This document shows, piece after piece, positions 28,146 through 36,774 of a stretch of 64,000 nt of DNA. A program made the translations under genes and the position numbers. The notes under the pieces are model-generated. The model ran no database searches and had not been told where the DNA came from. It saw only the letters and a list, made by a program, of their open reading frames with translations. Source of the DNA: Nonomuraea helvata (GTDB taxonomy: Bacteria; Actinomycetota; Actinomycetes; Streptosporangiales; Streptosporangiaceae); assembly GCF_039535785.1 (NCBI RefSeq), contig NZ_BAAAXV010000002.1, positions 124,001 through 188,000 on the forward strand. Direction: 5' to 3'. The stretch's first letter is position 1; every line of letters begins with the position of its first letter.

Positions 28146-29009
28146 TCAGCGGCCGAGCGGGGTGATGGCAGATATCCGTACGGCGAGCTCGGCCAGATGG
28201 GTCAGCCACACGTCTTCGGAGGGGTCGGGCACGACGACGATGACGTGCTCGATGCCCAGCGCGGCCAGCTCGGCACAGCGCTGGACGCTCTCCTCGACAC
28301 TCTGGCCCTCGGGGATCCGCATGTGAAGGGTCTTCTCGATCTCCTCGTAGGGCCGTCCCAGCCGTTCGCAGTGGGCGCGCAGCACGTCGAGCTTGTGCCG
28401 CACGTCGGCGCCGAACAGGAAGTTGCAGGCGTCGGCGTACTGGGCGACGAGGCGGAGGGTCTTCTTCTCCCCGCTGCCGCCGATCAGGATGGGCGGGTTG
28501 CCGCGCGGCGCGTCGAGCGTACGTTCCAGCTGATAGTGCCGGCCGTGGTACGGCTTGTCCTGACCGCTCCACATCTGCCGGGCGATCTGGAGCGTCTCCT
28601 CGAGCCGCTCGAACCGCTCGGCCAAGGGCGGGAAGGGGAGCCCCAGGCCGCGGGCCTCGGGCTCGTACCAGGAGGCGCCGATGCCCAGGACGGCACGGCC
28701 GCCGGAGAGCGCGTCCAGGGTGCTGACCTGCTTGACCAGCAGCCCGGGCGCTCGGTGGACGGCGCCGGTCACGAGCGCGCCCAGGCTCACCCGGCTGGTC
28801 AGGGCGGCGGCGTAGGACAGCGCGCCGTACGCCTCCAGCATCGGGTCCTCCACGGAGCCGAAGTTGGGGATCTGGAAGAGATGGTCCATCACCCACAGGC
28901 TGCGCAGACCCGCCTGGTCGGCGCCTCGGGCGACGGCGGCGAACCTGCCGGCGATGGCGGCGTCGCCGCCTGGCCAGGTGAAACGCGGGCAGGTCAGACC
29001 AAGGTCCAT
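28146..29009 (-). CDS. LLM-class F420-dependent oxidoreductase
   Basis: 287 residues, TIM-barrel luciferase-like flavin/deazaflavin enzyme. Signs: GLRSLWVMDHLFQIP near the start, VSLGALVTGAVHRAPGLLVKQVSTLDALSGGRAVLGIGASWYEPEARGLG split by the usual short loops, and PPILIGGSGEKKTLRLVAQYADACN, the F420-phosphate-binding region. The family reduces or oxidises diverse substrates with F420; the substrate here is unknown. GGAGTCC precedes ATG 29009. A minus-strand terminator lies inside its leader (29081-29121). Confidence 0.88.
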   Translation of the reverse strand: MDLGLTCPRFTWPGGDAAIAGRFAAVARGADQAGLRSLWVMDHLFQIPNFGSVEDPMLEAYGALSYAAALTSRVSLGALVTGAVHRAPGLLVKQVSTLDALSGGRAVLGIGASWYEPEARGLGLPFPPLAERFERLEETLQIARQMWSGQDKPYHGRHYQLERTLDAPRGNPPILIGGSGEKKTLRLVAQYADACNFLFGADVRHKLDVLRAHCERLGRPYEEIEKTLHMRIPEGQSVEESVQRCAELAALGIEHVIVVVPDPSEDVWLTHLAELAVRISAITPLGR

Positions 29010-29080
29010 GGGAGGACTCCTTCATTCGGGTGAACGGGGGCGCCCGCCGCAGGCAGGTCGTCACTGCGTTTGCGGGCATG

Positions 29081-29121
29081 AAAAAACCCTCTCGCCTGGG
29101 CTGTGCCCGAGGCGGAGAGGG
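29081..29121 (-). terminator. Intrinsic terminator in the leader of the LLM gene
   Basis: On the minus strand CCCTCTCCGCC pairs with GGCGAGAGGG around a short GC hairpin, immediately followed by TTTTTT. It lies 72 bp before the LLM start and downstream of any promoter in the 29122-29222 divergent gap, so transcripts toward LLM must pass it: an attenuator, or a guard against divergent read-through. Confidence 0.65.
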
Positions 29122-29222
29122 CTCCGTGGAAGTCATTATCTCACGCCCACCGCCGCACGTTCGACAGTCTCGACTACTTTATGTGATATATCGATAGCAG
29201 TAAGTGACAATCGGGGGCTCTT

Positions 29223-30395
29223 GTGAAGATCGCGTGCGTTGGGGGCGGACCAGCCGGCCTGTACTTCTCGATCCTGATGAAACGGGCCGACCGGGCCCAT
29301 GACATCACCGTCTACGAACGCGACCCGGCCGGATCGACGTACGGCTGGGGCGTGACCTTCTGGGATGAGATGTACCAGAATCTTCATCTCGCCGATGCGG
29401 AGTCCGCGCGCGCCATCAGCGAGAACATCGTCCGCTGGAACAGCTGGGTCACCCACCTGCACCGCCGCGCGACGTTGACGGTGGACCACGGCGAAGAGGG
29501 CTTCGGCATCGGCCGGCACCAGTTGCTGGCCATCCTGGCCGAGCGGGCCCGTTCCCTCGGCGTGCGCATCGAGTACGAGCACGAGATCACCCACGAGGAC
29601 GAACTGGCCGGCGCCGACCTCATCGTGGCCGGCGACGGCATCAACAGCACCCTGCGCGAACGCCACGCCACCCACTTCGGCACCCAGACCACCCTCGGCC
29701 GCAACAAATACATGTGGCTCGGCACCACCAAAGCCTTCGACTCCTTCCTGTTCGCCTTCGTCGAAACCGACCACGGCTGGATCTGGTGCTACGGCTACCC
29801 CTACAGCCACGACCACAGCACCGGCGTCATCGAATGCTCCCCCGAAACCTGGAAAGGACTCGGCCTCCACCAGACCCACGAAGCCGACAGCCTGGCCCTG
29901 CTGGAAAAACTCTTCGCCGACATCCTCGACGGCCACCCCCTCCTCGGCCGGGCACTCAACGACGGCAGCGCACACTGGCTGAACTTCCGCACCCTGACCA
30001 ACCGCACCTGGCACCGCGGCAACCTCGCCCTCGTCGGCGACGCCGCACACACCACCCACTACTCCATCGGCGCAGGCACCGCCCTCGCCCTCGGAGACGC
30101 CGCCTTCCTGGCCCACTCCCTGTATCAGGACGACCGGCTGGAGGCCGCCCTGGCCCGCTACGACCGGCGACGCAGAGCCGAGATCAGACGCATCCAACGA
30201 GCGGCCCACTACAGCGCCCAGTGGTACGAGAACCTCCCGCGCTACATCGACCTGCCACCGGTGGAGATGTTCGCACTGCTGGAGCAGCGGCACTCACGAG
30301 TGCTCCCGCACGTCCCGCCGCGGCTGTACTACAAGATCGGCCACCTGGTCGATCGGGTCGCGTCGCTGCGCAGGTCACCCGGAACGCCCGCATAG
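29223..30395 (+). CDS. FAD-dependent aromatic monooxygenase
   Basis: 390 residues, class A flavoprotein hydroxylase. N-terminal Rossmann motif KIACVGGGPAGLYFS, then ITVYERD; DG motif LIVAGDGINSTLR; second FAD motif LALVGDAAHTTHYSIGAGTALALGDA. The start and length resemble the monooxygenase domain of 2-aminobenzoyl-CoA / salicylyl-CoA hydroxylases and VioD-type enzymes (GWGVTFWDEMYQNL), so an aromatic-CoA or indole substrate is possible. GTG start. It is divergent from LLM, with a 213-bp regulatory gap, and convergent with the ArsR-type gene that follows. Confidence 0.85.
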   Translation: MKIACVGGGPAGLYFSILMKRADRAHDITVYERDPAGSTYGWGVTFWDEMYQNLHLADAESARAISENIVRWNSWVTHLHRRATLTVDHGEEGFGIGRHQLLAILAERARSLGVRIEYEHEITHEDELAGADLIVAGDGINSTLRERHATHFGTQTTLGRNKYMWLGTTKAFDSFLFAFVETDHGWIWCYGYPYSHDHSTGVIECSPETWKGLGLHQTHEADSLALLEKLFADILDGHPLLGRALNDGSAHWLNFRTLTNRTWHRGNLALVGDAAHTTHYSIGAGTALALGDAAFLAHSLYQDDRLEAALARYDRRRRAEIRRIQRAAHYSAQWYENLPRYIDLPPVEMFALLEQRHSRVLPHVPPRLYYKIGHLVDRVASLRRSPGTPA

Positions 30396-30405
30396 GCAGC
30401 GAACC

Positions 30406-30942
30406 TCACTGTCCATCCGCCTCGGCCGGGAAGAAGATCGTGCTCATCAGGTAAGGCCTGCGGCCCGGGGCGGGCTCGTTGCGTGCCTTCGAGACGAACA
30501 CCTCGTACAGCGCGTCGATCATCTGGGCGAGCTCGTCCGGGCTGAACCAGTACGTGCCCTGCCGGTAGCCCACGAAGTCGGCGCTCGGGTCGGCTCCGTC
30601 CCGGTCCAGGTAGGCGTTGAACTCGGCGAGCAGGGCCGCCATGGCCGCGGCGAACCCGCGGCGGTGGTCGTCCAGGGACATGGACGTGGCGTCCTCGGCG
30701 TCGATCCTCGTGCGCTCGCGGCACAGCCGGTAATGCCGCTCGACGGCGCCGCGCACCCGCTGTTCGCCGGCGACCTCCAGCACTCCCGCCTCCGCCAGCA
30801 CCCCGACGTGCCGGTACACGGTCGTCTTCGGCACGTCGGCCAGCCGGGCGCACAGGTCGGACGTGGTCAGGGCGTGCCCCCCGGACATGGCGTGCACGAT
30901 GCGCAGCCGAACCGGGTGCAGGAGCAGATCGATCGTGTCCAC
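30406..30942 (-). CDS. ArsR-like winged-helix regulator
   Basis: 178 residues. Winged-helix domain in residues about 5-70: LLLHPVRLRIVHAMSGG, TTSDLCARLADVPKTTVYRHVGVLAEAGVLEV. The C-terminal half (residues 80-178) is an effector/dimer domain seen in helix-turn-helix proteins of the YdfH/'HTH domain' type (DDHRRGFAAAMAALLAEFNAYLD; GYRQGTYWFSPDELAQMIDALYEV). There are no metal-binding cysteines, so it is not an arsenic sensor. It converges on the monooxygenase, 10 bp between stops; target unknown. Confidence 0.8.
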   Translation of the reverse strand: MDTIDLLLHPVRLRIVHAMSGGHALTTSDLCARLADVPKTTVYRHVGVLAEAGVLEVAGEQRVRGAVERHYRLCRERTRIDAEDATSMSLDDHRRGFAAAMAALLAEFNAYLDRDGADPSADFVGYRQGTYWFSPDELAQMIDALYEVFVSKARNEPAPGRRPYLMSTIFFPAEADGQ

Positions 30943-31298
30943 TCCCCCATGTTCCCACGCCTGGTACCGTTACCAAAAATGTGAATGGTTCGACACGTGA
31001 CGAGGCCTCAGCCGCGCAGCCTCTTCTCCGTCGTCCCGCACACCGGGCAGGCCGCGTGGACGGTGCCGGCGCGGAGCGCGGTGGCGCAGACCGCGCACGC
31101 AGCACGTCGTCGGGCAGGGCCGGCAACTGTGGCAGGAGCCGGGATCACGGTCGCGGGAGGCGACGGCCATGAAGTAGCAGTTCGGGGCGATCTGTCCCAC
31201 ACCCCATTCATCCGGGAAACGCAACCGGCAGCCCCGGATTCGCCATGCCGGCGGCACGTGTCACCGTGACTCGTGCACGTGCGGGCTAACGTGACAAG
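30943..31298. other. Intergenic stretch with a possible zinc-ribbon remnant
   Basis: About 355 bp. On the minus strand near 31008-31110 one frame reads CAVCATAL...AACPVCGTTEKRL, a zinc-ribbon-like pair of CxxC motifs. Another frame upstream (about 31130-31175) reads MAVASRDRDPGSCHSC. They may be halves of a broken small protein. Evidence is weak. Confidence 0.3.
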
Positions 31299-31853
31299 GT
31301 GAGCATCACCGCTGGTAACTACACGTTCGGCGCCGAGTCAGGCCGGCTTCTCGTCCATACGACCCGTACCGGGCTGGGCGCGAAGGCCGGCCATGATCTC
31401 ACCATCGAGGTCACCCGCTGGCGCGGCACCGCCGTCGTCGACGCCGCCGACCCGGCCAACTGCTCGATGACGGTCGAGGCCGACGCCGGTTCGCTCGAGG
31501 TCAGGGAGGGGACCGGCGGCGTCAAGCCGCTGACGGACTCCGACCACGCGGAGATCGAGCGGACCATTCGGGAGAAGATCCTGCAGGTGCGGAAGCACCC
31601 GACGATCACGTTCCGATCGACGCGGGTGGACGGGACCGCGCAGTCGTTCCGCGTCGAGGGCGAGCTCACCCTCGTCGGGGTCACGCAGCCCGTCGAGGTC
31701 CAGGGTTCGCTGACCGACGAGCGCGTGCAGGGCTCGGCGACCGTCGTGCAGACCCGATGGGGCATCCGGCCCTACTCGGCGCTGCTGGGCGCGCTCAAGC
31801 TCAGCGACGAGGTCGGAGTGTGGTTCGACGTCGGCCTCGTACCGAAGCTGTGA
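31299..31853 (+). CDS. YceI-family lipocalin-like protein
   Basis: 184 residues, the standard YceI length; an extended lipocalin-like beta barrel that binds long polyprenoid-type lipids. Signs: ITAGNYTFGAESGRLLVHTTRTGLGAKAGHDLTIEV at the start (split across strands 1-2), KHPTITFRSTRV, GELTLVGVTQPVEV and the end RPYSALLGALKLSDEVGVWFDVGL. No signal peptide, so cytoplasmic as read, like many actinobacterial copies. GTG start with a weak CAAGG site. Monocistronic. Confidence 0.9.
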   Translation: MSITAGNYTFGAESGRLLVHTTRTGLGAKAGHDLTIEVTRWRGTAVVDAADPANCSMTVEADAGSLEVREGTGGVKPLTDSDHAEIERTIREKILQVRKHPTITFRSTRVDGTAQSFRVEGELTLVGVTQPVEVQGSLTDERVQGSATVVQTRWGIRPYSALLGALKLSDEVGVWFDVGLVPKL

Positions 31854-31874
31854 TCGGGCGGCCGTCCGCCGCCA

Positions 31875-32351
31875 TCACCCCGTTGGAGGCGGCGCGGTGG
31901 GCAGGTTGGCGTACTCTCCGGCTCTCAGCTGGACCGGGACGTTCACGCGTATGGGTGCGGCGCCGCTGAAGGCGAAGGTCATCGGCACCGTGGCGCTGCG
32001 CACGCCGCTGACGGTGCCGATGGGCTTGTCGCCGGTGCCGACGGGCTGGTTGGGAGGCAGCGTGATCGGCCCTGCCAGCTGTACGGAGCCGCCGCCGTCG
32101 ACGGTGATCCGGTCGAGCCGGGCGGGCCGGCTGCCGGAGTTGATCAGGACGGCGTACAGGGCGAGTTGCGGGGACGGCGAGTCCGGGTCCGCGCCGTCCA
32201 GGAGGAAGGCGTTGCGCAGGTGCAGCACGCCTTGCAGGTCGGCGTTGGCCCCGCTGTTCGGCGCGTACGTCTGCGACGGGTACGTCCCCAACGACGTGCA
32301 ACCGGTGGCGGCCAGGGCCATCCCGATCATCGCAGAGCTGATGGCACGCAT
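31875..32351 (-). CDS. Putative lipoprotein
   Basis: 158 residues from ATG 32351. A signal peptide with lipobox (MALAATGC) indicates a lipid-anchored extracytoplasmic protein. The mature domain is beta-rich (GVLHLRNAFLLDG, LALYAVLINSGSRPARLDRITVDGGG, VPMTFAFSGAAPIRVNVPVQL) and resembles the small actinobacterial lipoproteins with a PCu(A)C-like immunoglobulin fold (DUF461 type), though no Met/His copper motif is seen. Convergent with YceI. Confidence 0.65.
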   Translation of the reverse strand: MRAISSAMIGMALAATGCTSLGTYPSQTYAPNSGANADLQGVLHLRNAFLLDGADPDSPSPQLALYAVLINSGSRPARLDRITVDGGGSVQLAGPITLPPNQPVGTGDKPIGTVSGVRSATVPMTFAFSGAAPIRVNVPVQLRAGEYANLPTAPPPTG

Positions 32352-32458
32352 AGCCACGCCTCCCGTCGTCACCAGTGGTAATCGCTTCGCTACCCGCTGA
32401 TGACCACCCGAAGCATGGTCAGGCCACCCAAAACCGGCAGATCACGAGAACGCCGCGC

Positions 32459-32887
32459 TCAGGCGATGAGGGTCTGGAGCAGCTCGCACAGGGACTGCTG
32501 TTGCGCCGGGCTGAGCGCGGCCAGCGGGGAGTGGGTGTTCAGACGTTCCAGGACGTCGATCCGGCGGCGTTCGCCCGCAGGGGTGAGGACGACCTCCTTG
32601 GCGCGCCGGTCGGTCGGATGGGGCCGGCGCTCGATCAGGCCCTGCTGCTCCAGCCGGTCGAGGACGAACGTGGCGTTGGAGGCCTCGCAGACCATCCGGT
32701 TGGCCAGCTCCCGTGCGGTGATCGGGTCTGAGAGCTCCCGCAGCGCGACCACCTGGGCCGGGGTCAGCGCGAGGTCGTCGGCGACGCGTCGTACGTGCGC
32801 GTCCAGCTGCTGGGTGAACCGGTGAGCCAGCCGGCACACGTCCCGGTCGATCTGCGTCTGCGTCACCGCGTCGGCCCGTTCGGTCAT
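32459..32887 (-). CDS. MarR-family regulator
   Basis: 142 residues with the full MarR core: ALTPAQVVALRELSDP, the recognition helix region ARELANRMVCEASNATFVLDRLEQQGLIERRP and wing DRRAKEVVLTPAGERR. It is divergent from an NAD(P)-binding oxidoreductase; a palindrome at 32907-32922 in the 96-bp gap is the likely operator. A cysteine at the start of the recognition helix region could act as a redox switch, which is speculation. Confidence 0.9.
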   Translation of the reverse strand: MTERADAVTQTQIDRDVCRLAHRFTQQLDAHVRRVADDLALTPAQVVALRELSDPITARELANRMVCEASNATFVLDRLEQQGLIERRPHPTDRRAKEVVLTPAGERRRIDVLERLNTHSPLAALSPAQQQSLCELLQTLIA

Positions 32888-32906
32888 GGTCGGAGAGTCT
32901 AGCGAA

Positions 32907-32922
32907 CATGATTCGAGTCATG
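32907..32922. promoter_or_regulatory. Probable MarR operator
   Basis: CATGATTCGAGTCATG is palindromic except for one symmetric pair. Related half-sites ATGACTCG (about 32929-32936) and GAACTCGAAC (about 32946-32955) follow, so several dimers may bind across the divergent promoter. Confidence 0.6.
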
Positions 32923-32983
32923 ATAGTTATGACTCGCATTACTTGAACTCGAACTATCGTGTGCCACGTCGAACGGAGAAGTC

Positions 32984-33718
32984 GTGCCCCGGACACTCGG
33001 AGTCATCGGCAGCGGAATGATCGGTTCTTCCGTTGCCCGCCTGGCCGTCGCCGCAGGTCTCGAGGTTGTCCTCAGCAATTCGCGAGGGCCTGAGACGCTC
33101 GCCGAGCTGGGCGGGCGCGTCCGGGCAGCCACACCGGACGACGCGGCACGCGCCGGAGACCTGGTGGTGGCGGCCATCCCGTTCAACGCGTACGACCGGC
33201 TCCCCGCCGACGCGCTGGCCGGGAAGACGGTGCTGGACACGGCGAACTACTACCCCGAGCGGGACGGCCACCTGACCGAGCTGGACTCCGGCGAGCTGAC
33301 ATCGAGCGGCCTGATCCAGCGTCACCTTACGGGCTCTCGGGTGATCAAGGCGTTCAACACCATCACCCCGCACCAGCTGGTCTCGCTCGCCCGGCCCGCG
33401 GGCGCGCCGGACCGCAGCGCCCTGCCCATCGCCGGCGATGACGCCGCGGCCAAGGCGGAGGCCGCCCTGTTGATGGACGTCCTCGGCTACGACGCGGTGG
33501 ACATCGGCACGCTCGCCGACAGCTGGCGCAGTGAGCCGAACACGCCGGTGTACATCGAGCCCTATCTCGGCGAGGTGCCCGCCATGAACGTCGAGGCGTT
33601 CCTCCGCTGGACGTTCCAGACGCCTGGCGTCGCCGTCCCGGCGGCGGAGATCCGCAAGCTGGCCGAGGTCGCGGTCCGCCAGGCGGCGGGAGAGGCCAGG
33701 CTCCCGAGTGACGGGTGA
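32984..33718 (+). CDS. NAD(P)-binding oxidoreductase, F420:NADP reductase-like
   Basis: 244 residues. N-terminal Rossmann motif LGVIGSGMIGSSVARLAVAAG, then VVLSNSRGPETLAEL (the SNSRGP loop binds the NADP 2'-phosphate in F420:NADP oxidoreductases and their relatives). VVAAIPFNAY and TVLDTANYYPERDG follow the same family. The C-terminal part (MNVEAFLRWTFQTPGVAVPAAEI) is not typical of Fno, so this is probably one of the NADP-linked relatives. GTG 32984 has a CGGAGAA site. Likely controlled by the divergent MarR protein. Confidence 0.8.
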   Translation: MPRTLGVIGSGMIGSSVARLAVAAGLEVVLSNSRGPETLAELGGRVRAATPDDAARAGDLVVAAIPFNAYDRLPADALAGKTVLDTANYYPERDGHLTELDSGELTSSGLIQRHLTGSRVIKAFNTITPHQLVSLARPAGAPDRSALPIAGDDAAAKAEAALLMDVLGYDAVDIGTLADSWRSEPNTPVYIEPYLGEVPAMNVEAFLRWTFQTPGVAVPAAEIRKLAEVAVRQAAGEARLPSDG

Positions 33719-33759
33719 CGCTCGTTGAGGCCAGGCTCCCGAGCGACGGGTGACGCTCG
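33692..33759. repeat. 33-bp direct duplication across a stop codon
   Basis: Positions 33692-33724 and 33727-33759 are identical except for one base. The first copy contains the last codons and TGA of the oxidoreductase; the second fills the gap up to the convergent nuclease gene's stop. Confidence 0.85.
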
Positions 33760-33760
33760 A

Positions 33761-34676
33761 TCAGGCTTGGCTGAGCGCCGCCGCCAGCTCGGCATTGCGC
33801 CGGGCGAACTCGGCCCATTCGGGCGGCGTGACGGCGCTCGCCCGGGCCACGGCCGAGCGAGCGCACTCGCGCTGGTCCCATCCGTTCAGGCGCCCGCCGC
33901 GGATGGCAAATGTGACGGCGAGCCCGTCCGCCCACCCGCATACGTCCTGGTCGCCGCCGCCTTCGACGGTGACGCGCTGCACGCTCGTCACCCATTCGAG
34001 CGCGACCAGCTCTTCCTGGATCCGGGCGGCCAGCTCGAAGGTGAGCGCCGCTGCCGCACGGTCGCGCGCCGCTGTCAGCGCCTCACGCGCGGCCTCGGCG
34101 TCCGTCCCGTCGAGCGTGGAGATGACGGCCTCGGCGAGCCGCTCCCTGAGCTGCGGGCCGATGCCGCGCCTGGCCGCGATGTCGCGTTCGGCGCCGGCGA
34201 GCCGGTCACGCGTGTACGACAGCGGGAACGCCCGGTGCAGCCCGGCGATCGCCTGCCGCGCTCTCGTCCCGCCGAGGTAGGGACCGAAGCCGACGCCCCC
34301 GTCGAACCGTGCGACGTGGCTCGTGCGCACCCCGGCGGTGCGCGGCCGCGTGTCGACCACGATGTAGATCGACGTCTCCGCGCCGCCGGGAGTGCGGTTC
34401 CAGGGGGGGCATCTCCGCTTCGAGCAGGTTGCGCTCGAGCCAGGCGGCCTCGTGCACCGACTCGCACGCCACCGCCTCGACCCGGGCGACCCGGGCGACC
34501 ATCTTCGTCAGGTGCAGGCGATCGCGCAGGTCGCCCCAGTAGGAGCGCACCCGGCTCCGAAGGTCGGTGGCGCGTCCCAGGTAGAGGATGCGGCCATGCC
34601 GGTCACGGAACCGGTAGACGCCGGGCTCACGAGGCAGCCGTGCCGCCGCGCGAGCAGCCGATGATCCAGCTGACAC
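33761..34676 (-). pseudogene. GIY-YIG nuclease (UvrC-like) split by a C7 frameshift
   Basis: The N-terminal part (34676-34400) is a GIY-YIG domain: PGVYRFRDRHGRILYLGRATDLRSRV, then VHEAAWLERNLLEAEMPP. The remainder continues in another frame (TAGVRTSHVARFDGGVGFGPYLGG ... to 33761), the UvrC-like middle region. The break is a run of seven C on this strand (34399-34405 on the plus strand). With six C the reading would be MPPWNRTPGGAETSIYIVVD, which restores one protein of about 305 residues. It could be a sequencing error, a mutation, or slippage-based expression. Confidence 0.75.
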
Positions 34677-34828
34677 CCGGCTGAGTCAAACATCGGCCGC
34701 CGAAGGTGTCAACGATCGTCACGCCGTGAGGGGCTCGCCACATCGCCGCTATGAGATCGCCACATTTGCAGTATTGGTCCTGTCAAACCGATAGTAAAGG
34801 TGATCATCCTCGCTCTAAGATCACTTTC

Positions 34829-35764
34829 ATGATGATTCGCCGGACATTACGGATGATCACCGCTCTCACCGCGACCTGCGCCGTCGCGCTCGCCGGGGGT
34901 GTGGGGACGGCCCAGGCCGAAGAGTCCCACGTGTCGTCCCAGAAGCAGCTGCTGTTCTACAACCACGCCTACAGCGTCGTCGACCGGGAGACGGCCGACG
35001 CCGTCGAGAACTCCGCCTACCTGCGGGAGTTCGCCAACTTCGAGGTCCGCACCACGACCGGTGGCGGGATGACCTGGAAGGGCCGTTACCTCAAGGGCCG
35101 CGAGACCTACATCGAGCTGTTCGGTGAGGGCGACCTGCCCGGCCAGGACGCCCTCTACGGCTCCGCCGGGCTGGGCGTGTCGACCGAGCGCACCGGCGAC
35201 CTGGCCAAGGTGACCACGCAGCTGGCCGCCCTGGGCATCAGCGACCCGGCCAAGTACCGCCAGACGCGGGACTTCGGCGATGGCGTCCCGATCCCGTGGT
35301 TCGACACCATCCGCACCACGGGCGACCAGTACGAGGCCTTCGACCCGTGGGCGATGGAGTACTTCCCGGAGTACTTCGCCGACCCGCGCAGCCAGACCGA
35401 GCCGGCCAGTTACGACGGTGACGTCAGCCGCGAGCGCTACCTGCCCGACGCCTACGCCGACCATCTGATGCGTGACATCCGGTACATCAACATCGGCGTC
35501 CCCGCGCGCGACCTCGCCAACACGGTCCCGCTGCTCAAGGCGGGCGGGTTCGACGTCACGGTCACCGGCGGCGGCGCCATCGCGACGGGTGGCGGCACCA
35601 CCATCCAGCTCGACTCCGTCGCGCGTGAGAAGGCGGGCCTCAAGCAGGTCTCCATGTCGCTCAACCAGTCCGTGGCGACGCGGCACGAGGAGCGGATCGG
35701 ACGTTCGACCCTTGTCGTGGGCCCGGGCGCCAACGCCGAGTGGACCTTCGACGCCCCGCAGTAA
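34829..35764 (+). CDS. Secreted DUF5829-family protein
   Basis: 311 residues from ATG 34829 (34832 also possible). Signal peptide about 1-30 (MMIRRTLRMI, ALTATCAVALAGGVG, AQA site). The mature part opens KQLLFYNHAYSVVDRETADAVENS and contains WKGRYLKGRETYIELFGEGD and IRYINIGVPARDL, a glyoxalase/VOC-like pattern attributed to DUF5829. Biochemical role unknown. A strong nested hairpin follows (35787-35828). Upstream, GTGATC and GATCAC (34800-34805 and 34819-34824) form an inverted repeat just before the start. Confidence 0.75.
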   Translation: MMIRRTLRMITALTATCAVALAGGVGTAQAEESHVSSQKQLLFYNHAYSVVDRETADAVENSAYLREFANFEVRTTTGGGMTWKGRYLKGRETYIELFGEGDLPGQDALYGSAGLGVSTERTGDLAKVTTQLAALGISDPAKYRQTRDFGDGVPIPWFDTIRTTGDQYEAFDPWAMEYFPEYFADPRSQTEPASYDGDVSRERYLPDAYADHLMRDIRYINIGVPARDLANTVPLLKAGGFDVTVTGGGAIATGGGTTIQLDSVAREKAGLKQVSMSLNQSVATRHEERIGRSTLVVGPGANAEWTFDAPQ

Positions 35765-35786
35765 AGCCCCCTAGCACTTCCTTCAC

Positions 35787-35828
35787 ACGCCCGGCAGGCG
35801 ACGACGTCGATCGTCGCCGGCCGGGCGT
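35787..35828 (+). terminator. Long nested hairpin after the DUF5829 gene
   Basis: Outer arms ACGCCCGGC / GCCGGGCGT (35787-35795 and 35820-35828) and inner arms GGCGACGA / TCGTCGCC (35797-35804, 35811-35818) form one 17-bp stem with single unpaired bases. There is no T-run, typical of actinobacterial terminators. Confidence 0.75.
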
Positions 35829-35946
35829 CGTCGTTCACCCGCCGGAGGCGAGGGGCAGCGAAGCTCTGTGATGGCTGATCCCTCATTGTGTGATGAAACG
35901 ATGACAACGCGGTTGACCACCGGATTCGTCTGATTGCCTACCGATC

Positions 35947-36774
35947 ATGCGACCGACGAACCGCTCCCCTGGCTCCCCGTTCCCCCGAGGATCTACCGGC
36001 CGCCGCCGTGCCGGAGTGATGGCGGCCGTGGCCGTCGCGGCCGGGGCCACGCTGGCGGCCTGCGGCGCATTCACCGCCGCCCCCGGCGACGGACCGGCCG
36101 CGAAGGACCAGCACGCCGGTCAGGCCGCGACCAGCGTCAGGGTGCTGTGGATGGGCGACTCCATCGCCGGCGCCGAGGCCCCGGCCGTGGAGGCCGCGCT
36201 GGAAGCCAGCGGTGTGCAGGTCAAGAACGCCACCTCTGACGGCAGCGGCAACGTCGTCGCCGGTGATCACCCGGTGACGGCCGTGGCGGCCCAGGACACG
36301 TGGAAGACGCTCAAGGAGAATCTCGCCTCGTTCCGGCCGACGGTGATCGCGTACCAGATCACCACCTACGACTGGGGCACGTCCCGCCAGCAGCTGGCGG
36401 CCTACCAGAAGCTCTCCCGGACGGCGAAGGACGCCGGCGCCCGGCTCGTCGTGGTGTCAGCCCCGCCGTTCAAGATCGACGACTTCTACCGGCCCCACAA
36501 GGACGCGATCAAGAGCGCGCCCGCGATGGCCGCCAAGGTCACTGATGTTCGCTACCTGGACGCCTCTGAGCTGTGGGGGGACGACTACGCCGCCGGCAAG
36601 GCCCAGCGCGCCCAGGACGGGGTCCACTCCTGTCAACAGGGATCGGCGGCCTTCGCCGCCTGGTTCGCCAAGCGGCTCGGCGAGCTGGCCGGCTTCACCC
36701 CTGCCGCCCCCGCCGTCTGGGCCACCGGGCCGTGGACCGGCGACGACCGCTTCGCCAAACTCGGCTGCGGCTGA
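35947..36774 (+). CDS. SGNH-fold lipoprotein
   Basis: 275 residues. Twin-basic-type N-terminus (TGRRRAG), hydrophobic segment and lipobox LAACG point to a surface lipoprotein. SGNH hydrolase elements: VLWMGDSIAGAEAP (block I serine), TVIAYQITTYDWGT (block III region) and DGVHSCQQGS (block V Asp/His). It is fused to no other domain, but its TGA overlaps the ATG of the acyltransferase gene. SGNH proteins linked to acyltransferase-3 proteins usually complete O-acetylation of surface glycans. Confidence 0.8.
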   Translation: MRPTNRSPGSPFPRGSTGRRRAGVMAAVAVAAGATLAACGAFTAAPGDGPAAKDQHAGQAATSVRVLWMGDSIAGAEAPAVEAALEASGVQVKNATSDGSGNVVAGDHPVTAVAAQDTWKTLKENLASFRPTVIAYQITTYDWGTSRQQLAAYQKLSRTAKDAGARLVVVSAPPFKIDDFYRPHKDAIKSAPAMAAKVTDVRYLDASELWGDDYAAGKAQRAQDGVHSCQQGSAAFAAWFAKRLGELAGFTPAAPAVWATGPWTGDDRFAKLGCG

